Assembly (NCBI GenBank): GCA_965249225.1
Contig: CBDFLT010000004.1
Span: forward strand, 1-64,000
DNA length: 64,000 nucleotides
From: CBDFLT01 sp965249225
Lineage (GTDB): Bacteria > Chloroflexota > Dehalococcoidia > Lucifugimonadales > G963668185
Direction of reading: 5' to 3'
This document shows positions 30,862-40,096 of this stretch, one piece after another (positions within the stretch are counted from its first letter, which is position 1; each line of letters starts with the position of its first letter). The position numbers were made by a program, and so were the translations under genes. Below the pieces are notes generated by a model. The model made no database searches. It was not told the DNA's origin and saw nothing but the letters and a program-made list of their open reading frames with translations.

Positions 30862-32103
30862 GTGGCCTACGTAGCCGACCTCCATCTTCACTCGCCGTAC
30901 GCCATGGCGACGAGCAAGGACCTCACCTTCGAGAACCTCGCCCGCTGGGCCAGGATCAAGGGCATCGACCTGCTGGCCAGCGCCGATTTCACCCATCCCG
31001 CGCGGTACCAGGAGACCCGACACAAGCTGCGCGACCGCGGCGACGGCCTGTTCGAGTTCGAGGGAGTCGGGTTCATCCTGGGCACGGAGGTCAGCTGCAA
31101 CAGTTACCAGAGTGGCCGCAGCCGTCGTATCCACATGCTGGTGTTCGCGCCGAGCCTGGACACCGTTGAGCGCATCAACTCCGCTTTTGTGCCGCTAGGC
31201 GCCCTGGGCCAGGATGGACGCCCTACCCTGCACATCTCGCCGAGAGACCTGGTGTCGCTGCTGCTGGAGCTGGACGAGGAATGTCTGGTGTTCCCGGCCC
31301 ACGCATGGACCCCGTGGTACGGGATATTCGGATCGAAGTCGGGGTTCGACTCGCTGGAGGAGTGCTTCGGCGACATGGTGGCGCACGTTCACGCGGTCGA
31401 GACCGGGCTGTCCAGCGAGCCGGCGATGAACTGGCGGGTACCCGACGTGGACCACGTGTCCATCGTCTCTTTCTCCGACGCCCACTCGCTGTCCAAGCTG
31501 GGACGGGAATTGACGATATTCAACGGACAGATGACCTACAACGGACTGGCGCAGGCGCTGAAGAGCCAGGACATCGGCTACACGGTGGAGTTCTTTCCCC
31601 AAGCGGGCAAGTACCATTATTCGGGCCACAGAAAGTGCGGTGTCAGCCTGTCGCCGCAGGAGGTGAAGGCCGCCGGGCCCAGGTGTCCAAAGTGCGGCCG
31701 GCCCATGACCCTGGGTGTGATGCAGCGCGTGGAGGAGCTGGCCCAGAGAGAGGTGGAGGCTTGGACCGACGACCAGGGTTTCACCAGGAGCGACAACGGC
31801 CGACCTCCCTTCAAGATGCTCGTGCCGCTTCAGCAAATCCTGTCGGAGAGCCTGGCGGTGGGAGTCAACACCAAGCGGGTGACGGACGCGTACGATAGGC
31901 TGATCGATCGCTTCGGCAATGAGCTTGCCGTGCTTACCGACGCGCCGAGCCGGGAGATAGCGGTGGTGCTGGGAGAGAGGGTGGCCGAGGGTATCGCCAG
32001 GGTGCGCAAGGGCCAGGTCTCCATCAAGTCTGGCTACGACGGACTGTTCGGAGTGGTCAAGGTGCGGTCCGAAGGCGCCGGGCAGATGCACCTGCCGTTG
32101 TGA
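30862..32103 (+). CDS. Endonuclease Q-like PHP nuclease
   Basis: A 413-residue protein with the architecture of endonuclease Q: a PHP metal-dependent phosphoesterase domain (DLHLHSPYA at the N-terminus, SADFTHP, PAHAWTPWYGIFGSKSGFDS, FSDAHS), a zinc finger (KCGVS...CPKCGRPM, about 257-285) and a C-terminal helical region with VLGERVAEGIARVRKGQV. EndoQ nicks DNA 5' of deaminated bases such as uracil and hypoxanthine. Start GTG 30862, AGGGAGG 6 nt upstream. Such genes are often annotated as helicase/PHP of unknown function; no helicase motif is present. Confidence 0.82.
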   Translation: MAYVADLHLHSPYAMATSKDLTFENLARWARIKGIDLLASADFTHPARYQETRHKLRDRGDGLFEFEGVGFILGTEVSCNSYQSGRSRRIHMLVFAPSLDTVERINSAFVPLGALGQDGRPTLHISPRDLVSLLLELDEECLVFPAHAWTPWYGIFGSKSGFDSLEECFGDMVAHVHAVETGLSSEPAMNWRVPDVDHVSIVSFSDAHSLSKLGRELTIFNGQMTYNGLAQALKSQDIGYTVEFFPQAGKYHYSGHRKCGVSLSPQEVKAAGPRCPKCGRPMTLGVMQRVEELAQREVEAWTDDQGFTRSDNGRPPFKMLVPLQQILSESLAVGVNTKRVTDAYDRLIDRFGNELAVLTDAPSREIAVVLGERVAEGIARVRKGQVSIKSGYDGLFGVVKVRSEGAGQMHLPL

Positions 32104-32366
32104 CGCAACGCCACCGCATAGGCAACGAGGGCCTCACGGTCCCCTTGGCCGGCCATCCCCTCGACCCTACCTACCCCGCGTTGCGGGTGCGCCGGCCCTC
32201 TGATAACATACGGCCCAACGGTAGGCCGTTGGCACCAACCCCTTCGCAGTCCGAAACCGCTGATTCCGCAAGCTATCGGCTGGCCGCCAAGGCCGATCTC
32301 CCCACGCCCAGGACGCGTTAGCGAGTACACGCGCTTATCGGTTTCCTTGTTGAAAGGAGAACATCG

Positions 32367-32954
32367 ATGCCCGAGCAAAGGACCTCATTGCAACCCGTCG
32401 CCAGGGAGGATGTGGCGCGCATCCGGCAGTGGCTCCAGGACGAGGACGTGTCGGAAAGCTGGTTTGGCCGCTACTCGTATGGCGACCCTGCCCACCTCGG
32501 CTACCACCCCGAAACGATCGAGAACGCCTCAGATGAAGAGTGGGAGCACGTCTTCAATAATACCGAGCACAACATACTGTCCATATATACCGCCGAGGGC
32601 GAACACATCGGAGAGATCCACGTAACCGTTGAGGAGGTACTTGGAGACGGGCAGATATCGATATTGATAGGACGCAAGGCGCTCTGGCACCAGGGATACG
32701 GCACGGCCGCGATGAAGGCCACTCTGGACCTGGCGTTTAAAGAGTGGGGCCTGTACCGAGTGTGGGTGGACGTTCCCGAATATAACACCGCCGCATTAGG
32801 TATGTTCAGCCACATGGGCTTCACTCACGAGGGCACGCTACGCAAAAGCCGTCCTCACGAAGGCTCCAGGTTCGATTCGGTGGTTATGGGAATGCTGGCC
32901 AACGAGTACACCGAGTCGGTGGCAAATCAGAACGCCGAGGTGACTCGCGCCTAG
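32367..32954 (+). CDS. GNAT-family N-acetyltransferase
   Basis: A 195-residue RimJ/RimL-type acetyltransferase. The acetyl-CoA loop is around IGRKALWHQGYGTAAMKATL (about 103-122), and the C-terminal beta strands include VDVPEYNTAALGMFSHMGF, typical of the family. RBS AAGGAG about 8 nt before ATG. The 263 bp upstream (32104-32366) shows no gene. Target unknown. Confidence 0.82.
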   Translation: MPEQRTSLQPVAREDVARIRQWLQDEDVSESWFGRYSYGDPAHLGYHPETIENASDEEWEHVFNNTEHNILSIYTAEGEHIGEIHVTVEEVLGDGQISILIGRKALWHQGYGTAAMKATLDLAFKEWGLYRVWVDVPEYNTAALGMFSHMGFTHEGTLRKSRPHEGSRFDSVVMGMLANEYTESVANQNAEVTRA

Positions 32955-32967
32955 GGGGCTGAGCGCC

Positions 32968-34158
32968 TCATCCACTTACACCGGACAGCGAGGCCAGCCT
33001 AGCGCTCAGAGCCGCCCGTCGCCGAGCGTACTCGGAATCACTGATCTTCCCCTCCTCAAGGCTCCGCTCCAGTCGCGCCATCATATCCAGCAGCTGACGC
33101 TCCTTCACCAAGTCGGTGGCTCTGTCACCGGCGTGCGCCAGGCTTAATCCGGAAGAGCGTCGCCGCCACAACGCAAACGCGACCAACCCCACCATGAGAA
33201 CGCCAAGCACCGCCGGCGCAACGTACACGATGCGTATGCCGTCTACGTTTCGCTTTACCTTATCGGCAAAGGAGGCTTGTGGGAGTCCCACTAAGTCGAT
33301 GGTGAGCCGCGACTCCCTCGGTAAGTCGTCAGCCGAGACCATATCATAGAGACGCCCGCCAACGTCGACGACCTCGGGGGCGCCCAAGTCCGGCCCCGAA
33401 AGGTCCATAGCCTCATGAACGGCCAGCATCCTGAACTCCCCCGCGCCATACGGAAACGACTTGGTGAAGGCGATCTTGTCGTCCTTGTAAGGGAAGCGAT
33501 AGGCGAACATGATCTCGTGCTCGCCGGGTGGCACGCCGGCCGTCAACGCGAAGCCCCGGTCCACCTGAAGAAAGTCCGCCCCCAACAGGGCGGTATCCAC
33601 TAGAAGACCCTCCGTCTCGGGTGGGAGCCCGAACCGCAGCAGCTTCATTGGCTCAGGTCCAGGGACGTAGGCGAAGTCCGAGTCGTTGACTATCTTGGTT
33701 ATCTCCAGCGCCCACAGGGTCTGGTCTTCCGCATCCACCTGGGCGATGAGAACTGAAACAAGGGGCGCACTCAAGATGTTCTCGTCGTTCACCGCGTCGT
33801 ACACCGTCAGGGACACGGGTGGAGGTGTTCCGGTGGATAGGTCCAGATCGATGCCGTACAATGCGCCCTGGTATGTCACGGATATGCCGTACACGATGTC
33901 CGGGTCGTAAACGATCTCCTCAAAGCGGAACCGGCCCTCAGCGTCGGTCACCGCCTCCAGATCATCGGCCCGATCACCAATGTGTCGATGTAAAACAACG
34001 ACCTGCGCCTCTACGCTGCTTCCGTTGGGGGTGGCATTTTTCACCTGCCCCTCGATGGCCAGGCCCTCCTGCTGTGCACCGGCGACCTGAGTTACTGCTA
34101 TCACGCCGGTCAGCCCAGCCAGAGTCGCCAACACCAGCGTCACCCGGAGTCTACTCAT
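32968..34158 (-). CDS. Exported membrane protein with SHOCT-like tail, ccm cluster
   Basis: A 396-residue protein: signal peptide (1-28, ending VAGAQQ), a carboxypeptidase-regulatory-like beta domain (about 33-110, AIEGQVKNATPNGSSVEAQV...AEGRFRFEEIVYD), a large extracytoplasmic region, a membrane helix (about 325-348) and a cytosolic tail resembling a SHOCT motif (LLDMMARLERSLEEGKISDSEYARRR). It overlaps the preceding gene by 8 bp, so it belongs to the cytochrome c maturation operon. Role unknown. Confidence 0.75.
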   Translation of the reverse strand: MSRLRVTLVLATLAGLTGVIAVTQVAGAQQEGLAIEGQVKNATPNGSSVEAQVVVLHRHIGDRADDLEAVTDAEGRFRFEEIVYDPDIVYGISVTYQGALYGIDLDLSTGTPPPVSLTVYDAVNDENILSAPLVSVLIAQVDAEDQTLWALEITKIVNDSDFAYVPGPEPMKLLRFGLPPETEGLLVDTALLGADFLQVDRGFALTAGVPPGEHEIMFAYRFPYKDDKIAFTKSFPYGAGEFRMLAVHEAMDLSGPDLGAPEVVDVGGRLYDMVSADDLPRESRLTIDLVGLPQASFADKVKRNVDGIRIVYVAPAVLGVLMVGLVAFALWRRRSSGLSLAHAGDRATDLVKERQLLDMMARLERSLEEGKISDSEYARRRAALSARLASLSGVSG

Positions 34159-34549
34159 CGAGCTCCCGACTTGGCGTGTGTGTTTTAGAAGGGTCGGCGC
34201 CGTCCTGGCCGAGAGCGAGGCGCCTTGTCTTCTGCACCTCCTCCTCGATCATGGCAAGCATTTCCTCTTCCTGCTGTTCCTCCAGCTCCATGCCCTTCAT
34301 GACCAACGCGGCCTCGGTCATGTACCGCTCCCTGAGCCACTGGTAGTCTTCCTCCGATAGGGTGCCGACAGCCAGGTCCACCTCGGATTGCCTCAGGCCA
34401 ACGATGGCCCCATCCCACCTGCGCTCCAGTTCCGCTAGGGGCGAGCTTTCATCCTCCATCGGCGCGGTGACACCGCGCCTGCGCAGGAACGGGTACAGAA
34501 TGGCCACGGCGGGAATGAGCGCCAGGCCGAGGGCGACTAGAAGGTCCAT
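34151..34549 (-). CDS. Small membrane-anchored protein of the ccm cluster
   Basis: A 132-residue protein: one N-terminal membrane helix (DLLVALGLALIPAVAILYPFL), then a charged cytosolic domain with predicted helices (ELERRWDGAIVGLRQSEVDLAVGTLSEEDYQWLRERY) and a glutamate-rich stretch. The YxWLRERY segment recalls CcmI/CycH-like or 'SHOCT' tails found beside ccm genes. It lies between ccmF and the SHOCT-like gene, overlapping the latter. Start 34549 puts the helix at the N-terminus; 34582 is possible. Confidence 0.65.
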   Translation of the reverse strand: MDLLVALGLALIPAVAILYPFLRRRGVTAPMEDESSPLAELERRWDGAIVGLRQSEVDLAVGTLSEEDYQWLRERYMTEAALVMKGMELEEQQEEEMLAMIEEEVQKTRRLALGQDGADPSKTHTPSRELDE

Positions 34550-34559
34550 ATCCCAGACA

Positions 34560-36557
34560 TCATGCCCGCGCGATCTGCGCACCCCTGGGAACGCGGAGCG
34601 CGACTGGCGCCGGGCGACGTTGGGGATAAACGGCCAGAAGCGTGCCCAGGAACAGGAGCGGCCCTGAGGCCCACATCCACCACACCATGGGACTCACATA
34701 AACACGGAACACCGCTCGGCCATCGTCGTTGAACTCCGATGGAACGATGTAAAAGTCCTCCACCGGCGTGCTTCGAATGGCCGCCCGGGTGGCACCGATA
34801 CCGAAGTCGGAGTAGAAGGCCCGGTAGGGACGCATGATTCCGAGGTAGGAGCCGCCCGCGAACACCTCGAACTCCGCGACGTCCTCCTCGCGATCAGGAT
34901 AGATATTGCGCGACACGTTGACGTACCGGAAGGTGTAGTTGTCCAGCGACTCGGTATCCCCCGGCCTCATCGAGAAGTCACGCTGCACGCTGTAGAAGGA
35001 TGAGGAGACCGCACCGATGGCCAACATCACGATGGCGAGGTGCACGATGTACCCGCCGTACCGTGGGCGATTCCCCGCCAGCAGGCGTGCAAAGGCGAGG
35101 GGATAGGCCTCGCCCTTTCGGTGCCGGGAGGCGGTGCCCCGCACCCACTCGCGCACGATGCCGGTGACCACCATCGCACAGATGGCCAGCGCCAGGACCG
35201 CCAGCGGCTCCCTTAACCCAAGGATGACCAGAACCAGCCCGGCGGCGAGACCGGCACCGAAAGGATCCCTGAGCATCTGGATGAGATTCCGAGCCGTCGC
35301 CCTGCGCCAGGGCAAAAGCGGCCCCACGCCCACCAGGAACACGATGGCCAGTAGCAGAGGGCCGTTGACCCGGTTAAAGAACGGTGCCCCCACGGTTACG
35401 GTCTCCCCCTGGGAGGCCTCCGCGAGCACCGGGTAGATCGTTCCCCACAGCGTCACGAAGGCCACGGCCAGGAACAGCACGTTCTGCGCCAGAAACGCGC
35501 TCTCCCGCGAAAGCATGGACTCCAGGTTCTCCCTGCTCTTGAGGGAGCTTCTACGCCACAGGAAGACGGCCAAGGACGCGGCCAAAGTGAACGCCATGAA
35601 CAGCAGGAACAGCCACCCCATAGTGGACTGAGCGAAGGAGTGCACCGACGGGACCGGTCCACCCCGGTTGATGAACATACCCATCTGGGCCAGGGTGAAC
35701 CCCACTATTATCAGCACCATGTTCCACATGCGGAACATCCCTCTGCGCTTCTGCACCATGATGGAGTGGACGAAAGCGGTCATCGCCAGCCACGGCATCA
35801 GGGCCGAGTTCTCCACCGGGTCCCAGGCCCAGTACCCACCCCATCCCAGGATGGTGTAAGCCCACCACGCGCCGAGGAGGAGGCCTATGGTGAGAATCAG
35901 CCATGAGACCAGCCCCCAGAACCGGCCCATGTCGACCCACTCATCGCGGCCTCCGCGCCTCGCCACCAGCGCACCCATGGCTATGCTGAAGGGTATGGCC
36001 ACGGACACCAGGCCGGTCATCTGCACCGGCGGGTGGATGAACATGCCGAAATGGACCAACAAGGGATTGATGCCCTGGCCGTCCAGCGGCGTGATGGGCA
36101 GACGTTCGAGAGGGTTTGCCAGGAACACGATCACGCCAAGGAAGAAGGTCAGTATTAAGGCCATGATCCCGGTGGCGTAGGGTGTGGTGTACGGGAGCCG
36201 CCTGCGAATCATGAGCACGGCCAGCACAGCCATGACCGAAAGCATCAGGGCGAGGTAGAGAAGGGAACCGGCGTTGCCGGCGTAGAAGGCGACCCATGTG
36301 TAGATTTTGGGCATGGCCAGGTTGCTGTTCTCCGCCACGTACCTGACCGAGAAATCATTGTCCACGAAGGCGTAGATGAGGATCAGCGTCGATACCAGCA
36401 GCAGTACAGGCAACGTGTAGAGTCCGTACCGGGCGCTGACGGTCAGCTCGGGTTGGCGCCGCCAGGCCCCTACAAACGACCCCACCGCCACGTACCCAGC
36501 CACCAGAAACGCGATGGGCAGAGCGACGTACCCGGCGTCAAGCACCAACTCGCTCAA
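34560..36557 (-). CDS. ccmF: Cytochrome c maturation protein CcmF/NrfE
   Basis: A 665-residue polytopic membrane protein, heme lyase component of system I. The WWD heme-handling motif is visible in LGWGGYWAWDPVENSALMPWLAMTAF (about 236-262), with conserved histidines nearby (VHFGMFIHPPVQMTG, TAFVHSIM). A periplasmic C-terminal region (RDFSMRPGD...TFRYVNVSRN) and a last helix follow. It attaches heme to apocytochromes outside the membrane. CcmH lies upstream in the same operon; CcmE, CcmA-D and CcmG are not in the window. Confidence 0.93.
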   Translation of the reverse strand: MSELVLDAGYVALPIAFLVAGYVAVGSFVGAWRRQPELTVSARYGLYTLPVLLLVSTLILIYAFVDNDFSVRYVAENSNLAMPKIYTWVAFYAGNAGSLLYLALMLSVMAVLAVLMIRRRLPYTTPYATGIMALILTFFLGVIVFLANPLERLPITPLDGQGINPLLVHFGMFIHPPVQMTGLVSVAIPFSIAMGALVARRGGRDEWVDMGRFWGLVSWLILTIGLLLGAWWAYTILGWGGYWAWDPVENSALMPWLAMTAFVHSIMVQKRRGMFRMWNMVLIIVGFTLAQMGMFINRGGPVPSVHSFAQSTMGWLFLLFMAFTLAASLAVFLWRRSSLKSRENLESMLSRESAFLAQNVLFLAVAFVTLWGTIYPVLAEASQGETVTVGAPFFNRVNGPLLLAIVFLVGVGPLLPWRRATARNLIQMLRDPFGAGLAAGLVLVILGLREPLAVLALAICAMVVTGIVREWVRGTASRHRKGEAYPLAFARLLAGNRPRYGGYIVHLAIVMLAIGAVSSSFYSVQRDFSMRPGDTESLDNYTFRYVNVSRNIYPDREEDVAEFEVFAGGSYLGIMRPYRAFYSDFGIGATRAAIRSTPVEDFYIVPSEFNDDGRAVFRVYVSPMVWWMWASGPLLFLGTLLAVYPQRRPAPVALRVPRGAQIARA

Positions 36558-36640
36558 TCAGTCCTCCCTTGAATACCTATTCGGCCCACTGCAAAAGACC
36601 TCGTAGTAGTAGGGCGGTACCACGCCACTCAACGCGGATA

Positions 36641-37171
36641 TCACATCTGATCTTCGTCCTCAGCGTCTCCGGAACCGGGCTCACTTTCGCGCAGAACCGA
36701 TCCGATGAGGCCGAAATACCTGGCCTTCTCATCCTCCGACAGCGAGACCGCGTCGGCGCCTCCGTCTGGCCCCAAAGAACGGGTCCGCCGCATTGTACGC
36801 AGAACGAGGTAGAGCGCCACTAAAGCGCCCGCTACGCCGACCGGAGGCAGTACCCAAACCGTCAGATTGAATCCCCGCCGTGGGGGCGCCAGGAGGACGC
36901 TGGGGCCATACCGCTCGACGAAAAAGTCCTTTATCTGGCCGTCGGTCCACCCCTGCTCGATCCTCTCCGAGACAACGGTCCGCATTTGCGAGGCGAGCTT
37001 GTTCTGGGACTGGTCGATGGACTCGCCGGGACACACCGGACACATCAGCTCCTGGTTCAGCCCCTGCGCCCTGCGCTCAAGGGGCGGGACATCCGAGCGC
37101 GACACGCATCCTACCACAAGGACCGCCAGGGAAAACATCAGCAGCAATGCGGCGACTTCGGTGTACTTCAT
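36641..37171 (-). CDS. ccmH: Cytochrome c maturation protein CcmH/CycL
   Basis: A 176-residue lipoprotein-like thiol protein. Signal region ends LVVGC (lipobox), then LNQELMCPVCPGESIDQSQNKLASQMR, the CxxC motif that reduces apocytochrome cysteines; the family usually has LRCxxCQ, so proline replaces glutamine. It continues with DGQIKDFFVERYGPSVLLAPP, then a membrane helix and a cytosolic acidic tail. Start 37171 (MKYTEVAAL) chosen for the signal peptide; the frame opens 51 bp earlier. Confidence 0.9.
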   Translation of the reverse strand: MKYTEVAALLLMFSLAVLVVGCVSRSDVPPLERRAQGLNQELMCPVCPGESIDQSQNKLASQMRTVVSERIEQGWTDGQIKDFFVERYGPSVLLAPPRRGFNLTVWVLPPVGVAGALVALYLVLRTMRRTRSLGPDGGADAVSLSEDEKARYFGLIGSVLRESEPGSGDAEDEDQM

Positions 37172-37431
37172 CCCCAAGTACCGCCTCCGGAAGCTCACCA
37201 CACCGGCAACCTCGAACACCACGTGGTCTCTGTCTTAATAATCTACTCTGCCCGCGTTGCAGCCCACCCAATCGACGCGGGTACCATTATACCCTCTGCG
37301 CCCTAAGTCCGCTGGTCTTCTTCAACCGGCCACGGTGCGCCGCACCGTCCGTTTTGCTATAATCTCTGCGCTCGCGGCGGCGCCGCTGGCCGCACGAGTC
37401 TGCGGTAAGCTCAGAGACCAGGGAGACCCGA

Positions 37432-38445
37432 TTGACCGTCCTCTATATAGCATCGGACCAGCCCGGCGCGGGTAAGACGGCCCTGTGCACCACATTGGCC
37501 CACAAGCTGGCCCAGCAGGGGAAATCGACCGCCGTCTTTAAACCCATCGCAAAAGCGGATGGCGAGGGCGACTCCGACCCAGACGGTCATGTTTACAAGA
37601 GGCTCCTGGGTCAAAAGGTCGACGGCTGGCCCGGGTCGCCGCCCAGCAAGGGGCTAACGGCAGCCGCGGTGAAGGAGATCAAGGCGACGTTCAAGGGGGT
37701 CTCGAAAGGAAAGGACGTCGTCATCGTCGAGGGGTCCAGCGCCCTGTCCGACTCCGACGCGAACCGACTGGCCACCTCTCTGGATGCCTCGGCGGTGGTC
37801 GTGACCCGCTATCAACCCGGCCTGGATACCGACCGGCTGGCTCACTGGCGCGAGGTGTTCGGCGACCGCCTGGCGGGGTTCGTAATAAACGGCCTCACCC
37901 GCTACCAGGGAACAGAGGCGAGGACTAGCGTGCTTCCCGCCCTCGAATCCGCGGGCATGGTGTCTCTCGGCATAATCCCGGAGGACCGGAGGCTCCTGGC
38001 CGTTACCGTCGAGGAGGTCGCGGCTCATCTCGACGGCCGGTTCATAACATGTGCGGAGAAGGCCGATAACCTGGTGGAGCACTTTCTGATCGGTGGCTGG
38101 ACCATGGATGCCGGCGAGCTGTACTTCGGCCTCCACGAGAACAAGGCCGTCATAACCCGTGGCGACCGGCCCGACATGCAGATGGCATGCCTGGCCACGC
38201 CGACGGCATGCCTGGTGGCCACAAAGGGAGTAGAGCCCATCGAGTACGTTATCTACGAGGCCAAAGAGGAAGAGGTGCCGGTCATCGTGGTCGAAGCCGA
38301 CACCCTTGCCACGATGGACGCGCTGAACTCGGTGTACAAAAGAGCGCGCTTCGATCACCCGGCGAAACTGGCGCGGTTCAGCGAGCTGCTGGACGAGCAC
38401 ATGGACCTTGGTGCTCTGTACGCCACGCTGGGCGTGGCCGGCTAA
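37432..38445 (+). CDS. BioD-like P-loop and DRTGG-domain protein
   Basis: A 337-residue protein corresponding to the N-terminal, non-catalytic half of long-type phosphotransacetylases: a dethiobiotin-synthetase-like ATPase domain (Walker A QPGAGKTAL, about 8-16) and a DRTGG domain (about 205-320, GELYFGLHENKAVITRGDRPDMQMACL). The acetyltransferase domain is missing. Start TTG 37432 with GGGAG 6 nt upstream. A TATAAT at 37358-37363 may belong to its promoter. Probably a regulatory or ligand-sensing protein; function unproven. Confidence 0.8.
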   Translation: MTVLYIASDQPGAGKTALCTTLAHKLAQQGKSTAVFKPIAKADGEGDSDPDGHVYKRLLGQKVDGWPGSPPSKGLTAAAVKEIKATFKGVSKGKDVVIVEGSSALSDSDANRLATSLDASAVVVTRYQPGLDTDRLAHWREVFGDRLAGFVINGLTRYQGTEARTSVLPALESAGMVSLGIIPEDRRLLAVTVEEVAAHLDGRFITCAEKADNLVEHFLIGGWTMDAGELYFGLHENKAVITRGDRPDMQMACLATPTACLVATKGVEPIEYVIYEAKEEEVPVIVVEADTLATMDALNSVYKRARFDHPAKLARFSELLDEHMDLGALYATLGVAG

Positions 38446-38500
38446 TCGGTTTCGCGTCCATTCCATCGTCCGTTAGGCCCCACCAAATCTCAAGTAGCGA

Positions 38501-38530
38501 TTGTTGTGTCCGCGGTGATTGATGTATACT
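38501..38530 (+). promoter_or_regulatory. Candidate promoter for speD-speE
   Basis: TTGTTG (38501-38506) and TATACT (38525-38530), 18-bp spacing, 50 bp before the speD start. Confidence 0.4.
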
Positions 38531-38579
38531 CAACGCTCGCCTGCTTCGCCAGCGAAATCCAAAACCGGAGGGAAGGTGA

Positions 38580-38951
38580 TTGAATGCGCTGGGTACACAT
38601 CTGCTCATCGACTTAAAGGAGTGCAACCCCGAACTTCTCAACAACGTCTCCTATATAAAGGCAGCGATGGTGGGTGCGGCGGAGGCGGCCGGGGCGACGG
38701 TGTTGGGAGACAGCTTTCATAAGTTCGAGCCGGTGGGAGTTACCGGGGTCGTAGTCGTATCCGAATCTCACTTATGTATCCATACCTGGCCTGAATACGG
38801 ATACGCAGCCGTCGACATTTTCACCTGCGGCAAAGCGTTCAAGCCGCACGATGCGGCCAGCCTGATCATCGAACGCCTCGAGTGCACTCAGTCCTCTATT
38901 AAGGAAGTCCAGCGTGGGTTCCTTCCGCAACTGACGGCCTCGCCGGTCTAA
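38580..38951 (+). CDS. speD: S-adenosylmethionine decarboxylase, class 1B
   Basis: A 123-residue pro-enzyme that self-cleaves to a pyruvoyl enzyme making decarboxylated AdoMet for spermidine. The cleavage site is Glu62-Ser63 in VVSESHLCIHTWPE, the same numbering as in the Thermotoga enzyme, with His and Cys residues downstream (HLCIHTWPEYGYAAVDIFTCG region). Start TTG 38580 preceded by GGAGGGAAGG; the ATG at 38584 is out of frame. speE follows 10 bp later. Confidence 0.93.
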   Translation: MNALGTHLLIDLKECNPELLNNVSYIKAAMVGAAEAAGATVLGDSFHKFEPVGVTGVVVVSESHLCIHTWPEYGYAAVDIFTCGKAFKPHDAASLIIERLECTQSSIKEVQRGFLPQLTASPV

Positions 38952-38961
38952 TCAGAGCACG

Positions 38962-39879
38962 ATGGTCACCCCGGACGGACTGTGGCATACCGAGCACAAC
39001 ACCCCCGATCTGCTGACATCCGAGCGGGTCGAAAGGGTCATATTCAGCGGCCGCACCCCTTACCAGAAGGTCGAAATTCAGGAAGGCACCTTCTTCGGTA
39101 AAAGCCTCATACTCGACGACAAGACACAGTCCACGGAAGTCGACGAGTTCATCTACCACGAAACCCTGGTCCAGCCCAGCATGTTGGCGCACCCAGGCCC
39201 ACGCGAGGTCTTCATCGCGGGCGGCGGCGAGGGCGCCACGGCGCGAGAGGCGCTTGCCCACAAGTCTGTCGAACGGGTGACCATGGTGGACATCGACCGT
39301 GAGGTCGTTGAGTTGTGCAGGCAGCACCTACCCCACTTCAGCCGGGGCGCGTTCGACGACCCCAGGCTGGAGCTTCACTTCGCCGACGCCCTCAAGTATC
39401 TGGAGGACACGTCCGACAAGTACGACGTCGTCATCATCGACGTGCCGGACCCTCTTGAAGCGGGGCCCGCGTACCTGCTCTACACCCGGGAGTTTTACGA
39501 GCTGCTCCACGACAGGCTAAACCCCAACGGTATGATAGTCACCCACGCCGGGCCAAGCGGTCCGGTCCTGCACAAGCAGTGTTTCTCCGTGGTGGCCAGG
39601 ACGATAGGCTCCGTGTTCCCCTCGATGCATCCCTACGAGACGTTCGTGCCCGCCTTTGGCGGCACCTGGGGCTTCGTGCTGGGCTCAATGGGACCGGACC
39701 CGGCGGCTCTATCCGCCGAAGACGTGGACACACGTATCGCCAAGCGCGTCACCCACACCCTGCAGCACTTCGACGGCGTAACCCAGCAAGGGATGTTCTC
39801 GACGCCGAAGTACCTGCGGCAGGCCCTGGCCGACGAGACGAGGGTCATAACCAGGGACAACCCTCTCTACGTCTCCTGA
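38962..39879 (+). CDS. speE: Spermidine synthase
   Basis: A 305-residue aminopropyltransferase. Motifs: YQKVEIQEG and LILDDKTQSTEVDEFIYHE near the N-terminus, GGGEGATAREALAH (nucleotide loop, about 90-103), MVDIDREVVELCR, and the catalytic DVPDPLEAGPAYLLYTREFY segment (usually D-x-x-D-P). Partner of SpeD in polyamine synthesis, same operon. ATG 38962 lacks a strong Shine-Dalgarno, so translation may be coupled to speD. Confidence 0.93.
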   Translation: MVTPDGLWHTEHNTPDLLTSERVERVIFSGRTPYQKVEIQEGTFFGKSLILDDKTQSTEVDEFIYHETLVQPSMLAHPGPREVFIAGGGEGATAREALAHKSVERVTMVDIDREVVELCRQHLPHFSRGAFDDPRLELHFADALKYLEDTSDKYDVVIIDVPDPLEAGPAYLLYTREFYELLHDRLNPNGMIVTHAGPSGPVLHKQCFSVVARTIGSVFPSMHPYETFVPAFGGTWGFVLGSMGPDPAALSAEDVDTRIAKRVTHTLQHFDGVTQQGMFSTPKYLRQALADETRVITRDNPLYVS

Positions 39880-40073
39880 CTCCCCAGCATCCCCCTCTGA
39901 TCCATTGCTTCCAGAACTGCAAGTCTGGCGACCGCCCTCGCCTGACGGTTGGTCATACTGACGTCGAAGAATGACAGTCCCTTAATACCTAAGCAGTCAA
40001 CCTCACGGTGGCCACCACGATGCGGCTCACCGCGAGACCCAGACCCCACTCGGAACCACCGGAGCGCCGATGC

Positions 40074-40079
40074 TATAAT
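40074..40079 (+). promoter_or_regulatory. Possible -10 box for the helicase gene
   Basis: A perfect TATAAT 18 bp before the GTG start; no clear -35. Confidence 0.3.
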
Positions 40080-40096
40080 GGCCGCGAGGTAGAAGA

